Positions 1 to 8,506 of a stretch of DNA of 64,000 nucleotides are shown here, in pieces. The stretch covers positions 434,001 to 498,000 of the forward strand of contig NZ_PRKW01000005.1 of the NCBI RefSeq assembly GCF_002927275.1. The letters run 5' to 3'. Position 1 is the stretch's first letter, and each line of letters starts with the position of its first letter. The notes below the pieces were generated by a model. The model ran no database searches, was not told where the DNA came from, and saw only the letters and a program-made list of their open reading frames with translations. The translations under genes and the position numbers were made by a program. Origin of the DNA: Arthrobacter pityocampae. Its GTDB lineage: Bacteria; Actinomycetota; Actinomycetes; Actinomycetales; Micrococcaceae.

Positions 1-378
1 CGCCGACCCGACGCCGCGCACGCCCTCGGGCGGGTAGCGGGTGGCGGCGACCGCGGCTTCGGCGTCCGCCACGGAATGCACCATGGGGATCAGCAGGTTC
101 TGCACGCCCAGGTCCAGGTACTGCTTGATGAGGACGGTGTCGTTGACGGGCGGTCGGACGAGCGTGTGCACCGGGTAGCCGTGGATGGCCTGCAGCTGGG
201 CGAGGATCGACTCGAGCCCGTTCGGGCTGTGCTCGGCGTCCACGAGCAGCCAGTCCAGGCCCGCCCCGGCGCAGATCTCGGCGACGAGCGGGCTGCCCGA
301 GCACACCCACATGCCCGCCAGCGGCCGATCGGCCGCGGCGAGCGCCTCGCGGAAGGACTCTCCTAATGGAAGCGGCAT
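1..378 (-). CDS. hpaI: HpaI-like 4-hydroxy-2-oxoheptanedioate aldolase, 3' part outside window
   Basis: Class II pyruvate aldolase of the HpcH/HpaI family. It would cleave 4-hydroxy-2-oxoheptane-1,7-dioate to pyruvate and succinate semialdehyde, the last dedicated step of homoprotocatechuate breakdown. The visible N-terminal part has the family signatures MWVCSGSPLVAEICAGAGLDW, LLVDAEHSPN (catalytic-loop Asp/His) and VHTLVRPPVNDT. The ATG at 378 overlaps the end of hpaH by 16 bp, so the two are translationally coupled. The gene runs off the left edge: about 126 of some 260 codons are present, and the pyruvate- and metal-binding C-terminal half cannot be inspected. Its place as last gene of the hpa operon supports the call. 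Confidence 0.88.
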   Translation of the reverse strand, partial: MPLPLGESFREALAAADRPLAGMWVCSGSPLVAEICAGAGLDWLLVDAEHSPNGLESILAQLQAIHGYPVHTLVRPPVNDTVLIKQYLDLGVQNLLIPMVHSVADAEAAVAATRYPPEGVRGVGSA

Positions 379-1148
379 GTGACGGCCCCCAGTGGTCCGT
401 AGTCGGCGTGGACGGTGTCGCCCTTGTCCACCCAGAGCGGGCGGGTGAAGGACCCGGCGAGGATGATGTCCCCGGCCTTGAGCCGGTCCCCGTGGGCGGC
501 GATCCTGTTCGCGAGCCAGTGCACGCCCGCGGCTGGATGGTCGAGGACCCCGGCGGCCACGCCGGTCTCCTCGACCACCTGGTTCTTGTAGAGGATGGCG
601 GACACCCAGCGGAGGTCGACGGCGTCGGGCCTCACCGGCCGGCCGCCGACCACCATGGCGCCCATCGCCGCGTTGTCGGCGATGGTGTCCACGATGGTGC
701 GTCCCTCCATCTCGATCCGCGAGTCGAGGATCTCGAGGGCGGGCACCACGTGGTCTGTGGCGTTCAGGACGTCGAAGATCGTGCAGCCCGGCCCGGTGAG
801 GTCGTTCTTGAGCACGAACGCGAGTTCCACTTCGACGCGCGGGCGGGTGTAGGCGTCCCACGGCACCGAGCAGCCGGTCTCGAAGACCATGTCGTCGAAG
901 ATCGCGCCGTAGTCCGGCTCGGTGATGCCGGTCGCGGCCTGCATCGCCCGGGACGTGAGCCCGATCTTCCGCCCCACGAGCGTCCGGCCGGCGTCCTCGT
1001 TCCGCTGACGCCACAGCCGCTGCACCGCGTAGGAGTCTTCGACGGTCATGCCCGGGTAGCGGGCCGTCAGCAGCGGCACCGGGGTCCGCGTGCTGGCGGC
1101 GTCGAGGAGTTCGTCGGCGATCTGGCTGATGGTCTGCGGATCAAGCAT
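363..1148 (-). CDS. hpaH: 2-oxohept-4-ene-1,7-dioate hydratase
   Basis: 261 residues, close to the usual length of HpaH/HpcG (about 267). It belongs to the hydratase branch of the FAH superfamily, together with MhpD and dmp-type hydratases. It adds water to 2-oxohept-4-ene-1,7-dioate, giving the substrate of HpaI. Diagnostic stretches are LVGRKIGLTSRAMQ (residues 58-71), the metal-binding RVEVELAFVL (E106 and E108) and the C-terminal GDIILAGSFTRP. The gene lies 26 bp after hpaD and overlaps the start of hpaI. A mhp-type hydratase would look similar, so the operon context decides the substrate. Confidence 0.9.
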   Translation of the reverse strand: MLDPQTISQIADELLDAASTRTPVPLLTARYPGMTVEDSYAVQRLWRQRNEDAGRTLVGRKIGLTSRAMQAATGITEPDYGAIFDDMVFETGCSVPWDAYTRPRVEVELAFVLKNDLTGPGCTIFDVLNATDHVVPALEILDSRIEMEGRTIVDTIADNAAMGAMVVGGRPVRPDAVDLRWVSAILYKNQVVEETGVAAGVLDHPAAGVHWLANRIAAHGDRLKAGDIILAGSFTRPLWVDKGDTVHADYGPLGAVTCRFH

Positions 1149-1174
1149 CGGGGTCCTTCGGGAGCCGGGGATGG

Positions 1175-2254
1175 TCAGAGCTGGGTGCCGAGCTTGAAGC
1201 CCTCGACGCCGTCGTCGTCCTGCCTGCGGGTGTAGGAGAAGCCGTCCGCGCCGACGGTGACGGCCATCTCGCTCCGCTCGTCCCGTTCGACGACGGGCTG
1301 GGGGTTTCCGTCGAGGTCCAGCACGAGGGACGCCTCCGAGTACCAGGACGGCACCACCGGGTTACCCCACCAGTCGCGGCGCTGGTTGTCGTGCACGTCC
1401 CAGGTGATGGTGGGATTGTCAGGGTCGCCCGTGTAGTAGTCCTGGCAGTAGATCTCCACGCGGTGGCCGTCCGGGTCGAGGATGTACAGGTAGAAGGCGT
1501 TGGAGACGCCGTGCCGCCCGGGCCCGCGTTCGATGCGGTCGCTGATGCGCAGGGCGCCCATTTTGTCGCAGATCTGGATGATGTTGTGTTTCTCGTGGGT
1601 GGCGAACGCCACGTGGTGCATGCGCGGGCCGTTGCCGCCGGTCAGGGCGGTGTCGTGCACGGTCTGCTTGCGGTGCATCCAGACGGCGTAGGTGACGCCG
1701 TCGGAGTCCTGGATGTCCTCGGAGACGCGGAAGCCGAGGTCCTCGAGGTAGGCGCGGCCGCGCGGCACGTCGGGGGTGACCTGGTTGAAGTGGTCCAGCC
1801 GCACCAGTTCACCGGCCGAGTACAAATCGTAACGCTGGGTGAGGCGCTCCACGTGCTCGACGTCGTAGAAGAACTCGTACGGGAAGCCCAGCGGGTCCTC
1901 GACGCGCACGGAGTCCCCGACGCCCTTCGTGAAGCCTCCTGCGCGGCGTTCGGTGCGGCAGCCCAGTTCGCGGTAATACGCCTCGGCGGCGTCGACCTCC
2001 GCGGGCGACTTCACCCGGTAGGCGAACGCGGCGACGGCGGCGACCGGACCGCGCCGCAGCACGAGGTTGTGGTGGATGAACTCCTCGAGGGAGCGCAGGT
2101 AGATCGCGTTCTCGTCCTCCTCCGTGACGTGCAGGCCGAGGACGTCGACGTAGAACTCGCGCGAGCGGGCGAGGTCGGTGACCACGATCTCCATGTAGGC
2201 GCAGCGGACGATATCCGGGGCGGGGACCGAGGGCGTGGGGATGGGGGTGGTCAT
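1175..2254 (-). CDS. hpaD: Homoprotocatechuate 2,3-dioxygenase (extradiol)
   Basis: Type I extradiol dioxygenase of 359 residues. It opens the ring of 3,4-dihydroxyphenylacetate next to the diol, giving 5-carboxymethyl-2-hydroxymuconate semialdehyde (CHMS). The numbering matches the structurally studied Brevibacterium enzyme (HPCD) and Arthrobacter MndD: metal ligands H155 (RLDHFNQVTP), H214 (MHHVAFATHE) and E267 (HRVEIYCQDYYTG), plus the acid-base H200 (QTVHDT). Two VOC repeats are visible (about residues 14-130 and 150-280). The ATG at 2254 begins MTTPIPTPSV; an in-frame extension upstream is low-complexity and was rejected. MndD uses Mn and HPCD uses Fe, and the first-shell ligands cannot tell which applies here. 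Confidence 0.95.
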   Translation of the reverse strand: MTTPIPTPSVPAPDIVRCAYMEIVVTDLARSREFYVDVLGLHVTEEDENAIYLRSLEEFIHHNLVLRRGPVAAVAAFAYRVKSPAEVDAAEAYYRELGCRTERRAGGFTKGVGDSVRVEDPLGFPYEFFYDVEHVERLTQRYDLYSAGELVRLDHFNQVTPDVPRGRAYLEDLGFRVSEDIQDSDGVTYAVWMHRKQTVHDTALTGGNGPRMHHVAFATHEKHNIIQICDKMGALRISDRIERGPGRHGVSNAFYLYILDPDGHRVEIYCQDYYTGDPDNPTITWDVHDNQRRDWWGNPVVPSWYSEASLVLDLDGNPQPVVERDERSEMAVTVGADGFSYTRRQDDDGVEGFKLGTQL

Positions 2255-2289
2255 GGGATTCTCTCTTCGTCGAGCGAAACTGGGATGGG

Positions 2290-3840
2290 TCAGCCTTCGT
2301 TGGCTGCGGAGTCGTCGATCCTGCCGAACTGGGGGGTGTGGACGGCGCCGAGGGTGATGTGCACGGCCTGCTGGTCGGTGTAGAAGTCGATGGACCGGTA
2401 GCCGCCCTCGTGGCCCAGCCCGGAGGCCTTGACGCCGCCGAACGGGGTGCGCAGGTCGCGGACGTTGTGGCTGTTCAGCCACACCATCCCGGCCTCGACG
2501 TCCTGCGAGAACGTATGGGCGCGGGTGAGGTCACTCGTCCACACGTAGGCCGCGAGCCCGTAGCGCGTGTTGTTCGCGAGTTCCAGGGCCTCGGCGTCGG
2601 TGTCGAAGGGGGTGATGGCGACGACGGGGCCGAAGATCTCCTCCTGGAAGATCCGCGCGTCGGGGGAGACGTCCGCGAAGACCGTCGGGGCGATGTAGTT
2701 GCCCTCGGGCAGGTGCTCGGGGCGCCCGCCGCCGGCGAGGAGGCGGCCCTCCGTCTTGCCGATCTCCACGTAGGAGGCCACCTTGGCATAGTGCTCCGGG
2801 TGGACGAGCGCCCCGACCTCGGTTTTCGGGTCGTGCGGGTCGCCGACGACGATGGTCCTCGCCCGGGCCGCGTACTTCTGGCAGAACTCCTCGTAGACGG
2901 GGCGCTCGACGAGGATGCGCGAGCCGGCGGTACAACGTTCGCCGTTGAGGGAGAACACGCCGAACAGGGCCGAGTCGATGGCGGCGTCGAGGTCCGCGTC
3001 CGCGAAGACGATGCAGGGGGACTTCCCGCCGAGCTCCATCGAGAGCCCCTTGAGGTGCGCCGCGGCGTTCCGGAAGATCGTCTGGCCCGTGGTGGTCTCG
3101 CCGGTGAAGGAGATCAGCGGCACGTCGGGGTGTTTGACGAGGGCGTCCCCGGCTTCCTCGCCGAGGCCGTTGACGAGGTTGAACACGCCGTCGGGCAGTC
3201 CGGCGTCCTTGAAGATCTGCGCCCACAGGGACGCGGAGAGGGGGGTGAACTCGGCGGGCTTCAGGACCACCGTGTTGCCCGTGGCCAGCGCCGGCGCGAG
3301 CTTCCAGGATTCCAGCATGAAGGGCGTGTTCCACGGCGTGATCAGCCCGGCGACGCCGATCGGCTTCCGGTTCACGTAGTTGATCTGCGAGCCGGGGACC
3401 TTCATGGCGTCGTCGAACTGGGCCACGATGAGGTCCGCGAAGAAGCGGAAGTTCTCGGCCGCGCGCAGGGCCTGGCCCTTCGCCTGGGTGATGGGCAGGC
3501 CGGTGTCGAAGGTCTCGAGTTCGGCGAGCCGGGCCTCCTGCGCCTCGACGGCGTCGGCGATCCGGTTCAGCACGCGGGCGCGCTCGCGGGGCTTCATCCG
3601 CGGCCACGGTCCGTTGGTGAAGGCCTCCCGCGCGGCGGCGACGGCGCGGTCGACGTCCTCCCGCTGGCCGGCCGCCGCGGTGGCATAGGTGGTGTTGGAC
3701 ACCGGGTCCAGGACGTCGAACGTGGCCCCGCCCACGGAGTCGACGAACTCGCCGCCGATGTAGTGCTGGAGGGAGGAGGGCACGCCGTCCGGGATGTGCC
3801 GCGCGGTGGCCGCGGTGGTCTGTGCGCCGGGGATCGTCAT
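2290..3840 (-). CDS. hpaE: 5-carboxymethyl-2-hydroxymuconate semialdehyde dehydrogenase
   Basis: 516-residue NAD-dependent aldehyde dehydrogenase that oxidises CHMS, the product of HpaD, to the dicarboxylate used by HpaG. Catalytic elements are all present: N171 in ITPWNTPFMLESWKLAPAL, general base E269 in SMELGGKSP and nucleophile C303 in NGERCTAGSR. The C-terminal WLNSHNVRDLRTPFGGVKASG segment is typical of the HpaE/HpcC branch. It sits between the GntR gene (10 bp upstream) and hpaD (35 bp downstream) on one transcript. Length and motifs are normal. Confidence 0.93.
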   Translation of the reverse strand: MTIPGAQTTAATARHIPDGVPSSLQHYIGGEFVDSVGGATFDVLDPVSNTTYATAAAGQREDVDRAVAAAREAFTNGPWPRMKPRERARVLNRIADAVEAQEARLAELETFDTGLPITQAKGQALRAAENFRFFADLIVAQFDDAMKVPGSQINYVNRKPIGVAGLITPWNTPFMLESWKLAPALATGNTVVLKPAEFTPLSASLWAQIFKDAGLPDGVFNLVNGLGEEAGDALVKHPDVPLISFTGETTTGQTIFRNAAAHLKGLSMELGGKSPCIVFADADLDAAIDSALFGVFSLNGERCTAGSRILVERPVYEEFCQKYAARARTIVVGDPHDPKTEVGALVHPEHYAKVASYVEIGKTEGRLLAGGGRPEHLPEGNYIAPTVFADVSPDARIFQEEIFGPVVAITPFDTDAEALELANNTRYGLAAYVWTSDLTRAHTFSQDVEAGMVWLNSHNVRDLRTPFGGVKASGLGHEGGYRSIDFYTDQQAVHITLGAVHTPQFGRIDDSAANEG

Positions 3841-3849
3841 GGGGGGGTC

Positions 3850-4563
3850 CTAACCGTGGTCGGGGGAAGCGTCGGAGATTGCCTCGGTGGTACTGAAGTG
3901 CGTCAGGTAGGCGTCGAGGGTGGCGCTGCGATGGCGGCGGGCGGCGCGTTCGACGGCGTCGGCGTCCGCCCCGCCCGCGATGAGGGCGAGCAGGTGCGCG
4001 TGTTCCTCGACGGACTCGCGGGCGCGTTCGGGCACGAAACGGAACGTCGAGGACCGCAGCGACGCCAGCCGGTTCCACCCGCGGTGCACCAGGTCCAGGA
4101 TGTGCGGATTGGGGCAGTGCTCGAAGAGGATGGCATGGAAGTCCTGGTTGAGCCGGGTGAAGCGGACGGGATCGAAGTCCTGCAGGCAGGCGCGCATGGC
4201 GTCGTTGACCGCCCTGGCCCGCTCGAGGTCGGTGGCGCTGATCAGCGGCGCGGACAGCGCCGTCGCCGCTCCCTCGACGAGGCTCAGGGTCTGCATCGTG
4301 TAGAGGTATTCGGTGGGGTCGATCCCCGCGACGGTGGCTCCCACGTTCCGCTGGAACGTCACCAGGCCCTCGGCCTCGAGGCGGCGGATGGCCTCCCGCA
4401 CGGGCACGACGCTGACGCCGAGGTCCTGGGCGATCGCGGCGAGGACCAGCCGGTGCCCGGGGGGATACGCGCCGTCCACGATCCGCTGCTTGACGGCGTC
4501 GTAGGCCTGCTGCGACTTGCTGCCCGCCGCTGGGACGTCGGTGGTTGCCGCCGGCTCAGCCAT
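3850..4563 (-). CDS. GntR-family regulator (FCD domain) of the hpa operon
   Basis: 237 residues. The N-terminal winged helix (about 15-80) includes ELGVS-like LGVSVVPVREAIRRLEAEG, and an FCD effector domain follows (about 90-225) with the metal-binding pattern RLNQDFHAILFEHC, EEHAHLLALI and RRHR. It is encoded inside the operon: its ATG overlaps the stop of the upstream fusion gene by 8 bp (ATGGCTGA), and hpaE follows after 10 bp. It probably represses the hpa promoter through the palindrome at 6048-6057 and is relieved by a pathway acid. The identical site in front of the transporter at 38084 suggests a second target. The binding assignment is inference from context. Confidence 0.87.
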   Translation of the reverse strand: MAEPAATTDVPAAGSKSQQAYDAVKQRIVDGAYPPGHRLVLAAIAQDLGVSVVPVREAIRRLEAEGLVTFQRNVGATVAGIDPTEYLYTMQTLSLVEGAATALSAPLISATDLERARAVNDAMRACLQDFDPVRFTRLNQDFHAILFEHCPNPHILDLVHRGWNRLASLRSSTFRFVPERARESVEEHAHLLALIAGGADADAVERAARRHRSATLDAYLTHFSTTEAISDASPDHG

Positions 4564-6022
4564 GGGCGTGCCGCTCCTGCCACGCGTCGTAGCGCTCCCG
4601 CCAGGCGGCGTCCATCGGGTACAGGCCGTCCACGCTGTGCCCGGCGGCCACCATCTCCGCGATGAACGTCTCCTCCCTCTCCTGCACGACGGCGTCCGCG
4701 GCCAGGTCCGTCGCGAGGGCGGGCGGGATCACGAGGATGCCGTCGGCGTCCGCGACGATGATGTCGCCGGGCTGGACGGTCGTCCCCCCGCAGGCGATCG
4801 TGACGTCGGTGTCCCACGGGATGTGGCGCCGCCCCAGGACGGCGGGGTGCGGGTTGGCGTAGAAGGTGGGCATGTCGAGGGCGGCCACCACGGCGACGTC
4901 GCGGACTCCGCCGTCGGTGATGATCGCCGCGGCTCCGCGGACCTGCGCCCGGAGGGCGAGGATGTCACCGACCGTGCCGGTGCCCTTCTCGCCGCGGGCC
5001 TCCATCACGAGGATCTCGCCCTCGCCGACGGTATCGACGGCGCGCTTCTGGGCGTTGTAGCCGGCGCCGTGGGCCGTGAAGAGGTCCTCACGGTTCGGCA
5101 CGTAGCGGAGGGTGCGGGCGAGTCCGACGACGCGCCGGCCCGGCTGCGTGCAGGTCAGGCCGTCGATGCTGACGTTGTTCAGACCGCGCTTGCGCAGCAG
5201 GGAGGAGAGGGTGGCGGTGGAGACGCTCTCGAGGGTCGCCTTCAGCGCCGGGGTCAGGGCGGGCGTCGCCTCGACCTCGGGCAGTCCGGCCGCCTCGCGG
5301 GAGCCGTACGCCTCTTCGCGCTGGACGTCGTCGACCTTCGGGCGGGCACCGAACGCTGCCAGCGGCGTCGTGCCCTCGCTGACCGATGTGATCAGCCGTC
5401 CCGTGGACAGGCCGGCCCCGGTCACCTCGACCTCCAGCAGGTCACCCGGACCGGCGACCGATGCGCCGGCCGGCGTGCCGGTGAGGATCATGTCGCCGGG
5501 TTCGAGCGTGAGGAGCTGGGACAGGTCCGCGATGAGCCGCGCGAACGGGAAGAGGAGGCCGGCCGTCGTGTCGTCCTGCACGAGCGTCCCGTTTTGCCAG
5601 GTGCGGATCCTGAGGTCGGAGGGGTCGACGGCGTCGGCCGGCAGGAGCCCGGGCCCTACCGGGGTGAAGCCGTCCCCGCCCTTGGACCGCAGGTTCGAGC
5701 CCTTGTCCGCGTAGCGCAGGTCGTAGACGCCGAGGTCGTTCGCTGCCGTGATCCAGCGGACGTGGCCCCACGCGGTTTCGGGGGAGACCCGTCGGGCGGG
5801 TGCGCCGATGATCAGCGCGATCTCCCCCTCGAAGCCGAGCAGTTCGCAGCCGGCGGGGCGTTCGACGCCGGACCCGGACAGGGCGAGGGAGGAGGAGGGC
5901 TTGAGGAAGTAGGACGGCTGCTCGGGTGTGCGGCCCCGCTGTGCAGCACGGCTGGGGTAGTTGATGTGCACCGCGATGACCTTGCGGGTTGCGGCGAGGA
6001 CGCCGTCGTCGAGCAGTTCCAC
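4556..6022 (-). CDS. hpaG: HpaG-like fusion: FAH-family domain plus RraA-like domain
   Basis: 488 residues from a GTG start. GAGGAG lies 6 nt upstream (6030-6035), and a start here places the promoter-operator just before the gene. The open frame continues upstream to 6262, but that would put the operator inside coding sequence. Residues about 1-225 are a FAH domain with metal ligands E65 and E67 (GFEGEIALIIG) and D96 (ANDLGVYDLRYADKGSN), ending in GDMILTGTPAG. Residues about 265-470 are an RraA/HMG-aldolase-like domain with GDILALRAQVRGAAAIITDG and DGGVRD (R374, D375). Normal HpaG has two FAH halves for decarboxylation and isomerisation of the HpaE product. Here an RraA domain replaces one, perhaps as decarboxylase. 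First gene of the operon. Confidence 0.8.
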   Translation of the reverse strand: MELLDDGVLAATRKVIAVHINYPSRAAQRGRTPEQPSYFLKPSSSLALSGSGVERPAGCELLGFEGEIALIIGAPARRVSPETAWGHVRWITAANDLGVYDLRYADKGSNLRSKGGDGFTPVGPGLLPADAVDPSDLRIRTWQNGTLVQDDTTAGLLFPFARLIADLSQLLTLEPGDMILTGTPAGASVAGPGDLLEVEVTGAGLSTGRLITSVSEGTTPLAAFGARPKVDDVQREEAYGSREAAGLPEVEATPALTPALKATLESVSTATLSSLLRKRGLNNVSIDGLTCTQPGRRVVGLARTLRYVPNREDLFTAHGAGYNAQKRAVDTVGEGEILVMEARGEKGTGTVGDILALRAQVRGAAAIITDGGVRDVAVVAALDMPTFYANPHPAVLGRRHIPWDTDVTIACGGTTVQPGDIIVADADGILVIPPALATDLAADAVVQEREETFIAEMVAAGHSVDGLYPMDAAWRERYDAWQERHAHG

Positions 6023-6045
6023 CCGTTGCTCCTCATCGAGTACAA

Positions 6046-6087
6046 AATCGTATACGAAGAGTAGGCAGGGGCTTTCGGGTGCGTCAA
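6046..6087 (-). promoter_or_regulatory. hpa operon promoter with TCGTATACGA operator
   Basis: Reading the minus strand: -35 TTGACG (6082-6087), an 18-nt spacer, -10 TACTCT (6058-6063), then the perfect 10-bp palindrome TCGTATACGA (6048-6057) over the expected transcription start. The GTG of the first gene follows after about 26 nt. The 20-bp block AATCGTATACGAAGAGTAGG (plus strand, 6046-6065) is repeated exactly at 38168-38187. A short palindrome is what a GntR dimer would bind, and its position at +1 fits repression. Confidence 0.8.
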
Positions 6088-6243
6088 GGTCTCTTCCCGT
6101 CCGCGGCGGAAATTTCGCTCCGGCCATGGTCATGGAACGCCGTCCGTGGTGGGATGTGGCATCCGAATGTTCCGCCGGCCCGTGCATCCGGGAACGAGGC
6201 AGCGGCCCCGCTTCCGGCACCGGCTCCGACCCGGGAGATCCCC

Positions 6244-6498
6244 ATGGCTGATCGCAAAGCATCGACGCATCACCACAAGAAGGCCGCCCGGAAGCGCTGG
6301 GGCGACCTCACGGACGCGCAGAAGGCGAGGGTGGTGATTCTCGGCTCCGTGCAACTGTCCCTGGCCGCGTTCGCCTGGACGGACCTCGCTACCCGGCCCA
6401 AGGAGACGGTGAACGGCAGCAAGGGCATGTGGGCGGCCATCATCGCCATCAACTTCGTGGGGCCCGTGGCGTATTTCTGGAAGGGGATCCGGCGCTGA
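6244..6498 (+). CDS. Small PLDc_N-like membrane protein
   Basis: 84 residues. A basic N-terminus (MADRKASTHHHKKAARKR) is followed by two hydrophobic segments, about 29-47 and 62-78. The closing NFVGPVAYFWKGIRR matches the pattern of the phospholipase-D nuclease N-terminal (PLDc_N) family of two-helix membrane proteins. The start is the ATG at 6244, with GGGAGAT 7-13 nt upstream. It stands alone, divergent from the hpa operon. Function unknown. Confidence 0.72.
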   Translation: MADRKASTHHHKKAARKRWGDLTDAQKARVVILGSVQLSLAAFAWTDLATRPKETVNGSKGMWAAIIAINFVGPVAYFWKGIRR

Positions 6499-6715
6499 GG
6501 AAGCGCTGCCGCGCGAATCGGCTCCAGGACTCCCGCCGATCGTCCCGGTGATCTCGGCGTGTGGTTGCATGGACGTCAGCTCCGAGGCAACACCGTGTGT
6601 GTGAAAAGCCGATGATGCGCGCCATGCGCGGAGCAGGTGATTCAATCAGGGCGCAGCACAATCGATGTTCTCTGCCCGGCCCCGGTCGGGCTTTCTTCCT
6701 GTGGAGGGGCGTGTA

Positions 6716-7084
6716 GTGGATCAGTTCGTGGTGGCCCGCGACGACGATGTGTTGTTCCTGCGGTGGGCGCCGGGAGCACGTATCACTCACGCGGTGGCGG
6801 TCGAGGCGGCACTGGCCCTCCGGCACGTCGGCGAGGGGCGCATCCTGCCGCTGGTGGTCGTCATGCGGGGCATCGACGGCGTGACCCTGAAGACACGTCT
6901 GGGGATGAATTCCTATCAGGGGTTCAGCGTCGTCGCGCTCGTCGGTGATGGCCCTGTCGACGAGGTCCTCGCGGGCTTCGCCCACGGCGCTCTCACCCCG
7001 ACCCGTTACTTCACCGAGGAGGAGTCAGCCCGGTCGTGGGTCGAGGGCTGGCCGGATTCCGCTGAGGCGGGCCCCGCCGCGTAG
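6716..7084 (+). CDS. STAS-like small protein (DUF7793 type)
   Basis: 122 residues from GTG, with GGAGGGG 6 nt upstream (6703-6709). An in-frame ATG at 6665 lacks a ribosome site and was not used. The fold looks like the SpoIIAA/STAS-like proteins common in Arthrobacter: beta-rich VARDDDVLFLRWAPG, then ITHAVAVEAALALRHVGEGR, LPLVVVMRGIDGVTLKTR and a C-terminal ESARSWVEGW helix. No catalytic residue is evident. It may be a regulatory or partner-binding protein; that is a guess from fold alone. Confidence 0.65.
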   Translation: MDQFVVARDDDVLFLRWAPGARITHAVAVEAALALRHVGEGRILPLVVVMRGIDGVTLKTRLGMNSYQGFSVVALVGDGPVDEVLAGFAHGALTPTRYFTEEESARSWVEGWPDSAEAGPAA

Positions 7085-7324
7085 TCGCCACCCCACAGGC
7101 GCGCAGTCCGGATGGAGCGCCGTTGTCCCCGTATGGTGAGCGCGGCGAGGGCGTCCTGGTGTGCAGCCCGGCCTAATGCGGCCCTGTGGCCGGCACCTCG
7201 GGGAAGGGGGCGGCGAACGTGAGCGCCTGAAGGCGGCACCATCGGTAACGAGTACGCCGGTGGACAGCCACTACAGAGGGACCGGAAGGCGATCGGTCAT
7301 CACTACGAGGGAGAAGGAACTTTC

Positions 7325-8335
7325 ATGGGGGACGCCGAATGGAGTGGGGACGGGGGGCTCTTGGGTGCGGCGGAACGCGCATTCCGGCCCGCTGCGTCAG
7401 CGACGGCCATCGCGGTGGTGACCCCGTATGAGGAGAGGACCGCACTGAGGGGCTCCGACGACCGCTCCGCCTTCGAGATCGGATCGATCTCGAAGGGGCT
7501 GACCGGGATGCTCTACCGACACGCGGTAGAGCGCGGTCTCGTGTCGCCGACGACGACCCTCGGCGACCTGCTCCCCCTCGAGGGGTACGGGGACGTCGGC
7601 GCCGTCACCCTGGGCTCCCTGGCCATCCACCGGTCCGGCCTCCCGGGCCTGCCGCCGGGGATGCACCCGCTCCGGCGCTCCCTCGGGTTCTGGATCCACG
7701 GGCAGAACCCCTACGGCGATTCGCTTGCCGCCCTCCTGGACCAGGTGCGCACCGTGCACGTCGGCGCCCCACGGCCCAGGTATTCGAACCTCGGTTTCCA
7801 GCTGCTCGGGCACGCCGTGGCGAAAGCGGCCGGTAGCAGCTACCCGCAGCTCCTGCAGGACGACCTGGGGCCCGGATTCTCGACTCCCGCACGCGTCGAG
7901 GACCTCGGGCCTGCGGACCTCACCGGATGCGACCGGTTCGGGCGGCCCATGCAGCCATGGGTCGGTGAAGCCATCGCTCCCGCGGGAGGCATCCGCGCGA
8001 CCATCGGTACGATGCGCGGTTTCCTCCGATCGGTCCTCGACGGGGCGCCCCCCGGCATGTCGGCGCTCGATCCGGTCACCGAGTTCGCTCCCCGGGTCGG
8101 TATCGGCGCCGGGTGGATCACCCTCGAGCACCACGGGCGCAGGATCACCTGGCACAACGGCAGCACGGGCGGATTCAACAGCTGGATCGGACTCGACCGC
8201 GACGCCGGCACCGGGGCGGTCGTGCTGTCGGCGGTTCACCGATCCGTGGACCGGCAGGGATTCCGGATCCTCGAGGAATTCACTGCGCCCCTTGCGGCGC
8301 CGTCATCCGTCGTCGATGACGAGCCCACCCGCTGA
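7325..8335 (+). CDS. Serine hydrolase of the beta-lactamase / class C PBP family
   Basis: 336 residues with the three motifs of the family: SxxK at S54-K57 (GSISKGLTG), Y153-S154-N155 (RYSNLGFQLLG) and H277-N-G (WHNGSTGGFNSWIG). There is no clear signal peptide, so a cytoplasmic esterase or peptidase role is more likely than antibiotic hydrolysis. The ATG at 7325 has AAGGAA 7 nt upstream. It is monocistronic; the next gene downstream has its own promoter. Substrate unknown. Confidence 0.85.
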   Translation: MGDAEWSGDGGLLGAAERAFRPAASATAIAVVTPYEERTALRGSDDRSAFEIGSISKGLTGMLYRHAVERGLVSPTTTLGDLLPLEGYGDVGAVTLGSLAIHRSGLPGLPPGMHPLRRSLGFWIHGQNPYGDSLAALLDQVRTVHVGAPRPRYSNLGFQLLGHAVAKAAGSSYPQLLQDDLGPGFSTPARVEDLGPADLTGCDRFGRPMQPWVGEAIAPAGGIRATIGTMRGFLRSVLDGAPPGMSALDPVTEFAPRVGIGAGWITLEHHGRRITWHNGSTGGFNSWIGLDRDAGTGAVVLSAVHRSVDRQGFRILEEFTAPLAAPSSVVDDEPTR

Positions 8336-8467
8336 CCCTCATCGTGCCGCCGCGGGCCTGATGGCCACCAGGATGTGTCATCATCCAGCGGCTGACGGTG
8401 ATGCCGGATCCGATGGCTGCCCGAGGGGGCGAACCACTGGACCGTGGCGGACATCGACAACGGGGAA

Positions 8468-8485
8468 CGACCGACTAGTCGGTCG
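8468..8485. promoter_or_regulatory. 18-bp perfect palindrome, probable TetR operator
   Basis: CGACCGACTAGTCGGTCG is a perfect palindrome ending 21 bp before the ATG of the TetR gene at 8507. A -10-like TATTGT (8495-8500) lies 6 nt before that ATG, so the mRNA may be leaderless. Autorepression by the TetR protein is the simple reading. Confidence 0.75.
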
Positions 8486-8506
8486 GTCCTTTGCTATTGT
8501 TGACGT

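Noticed and set aside
2338-4665. A very long open frame on the plus strand opposite hpaE and the GntR gene, and many similar antisense frames
   Set aside because: High-GC codon bias leaves long open antisense frames. Their predicted proteins are Gly/Arg/Ala/Val-rich without domains, and the opposite strand carries complete known enzymes.
6023-6262. N-terminal extension of the HpaG-like protein to 6262
   Set aside because: It would place the promoter, operator and -35 element inside coding sequence. A GTG with GAGGAG at 6022 fits the family start and the second copy of the operator.
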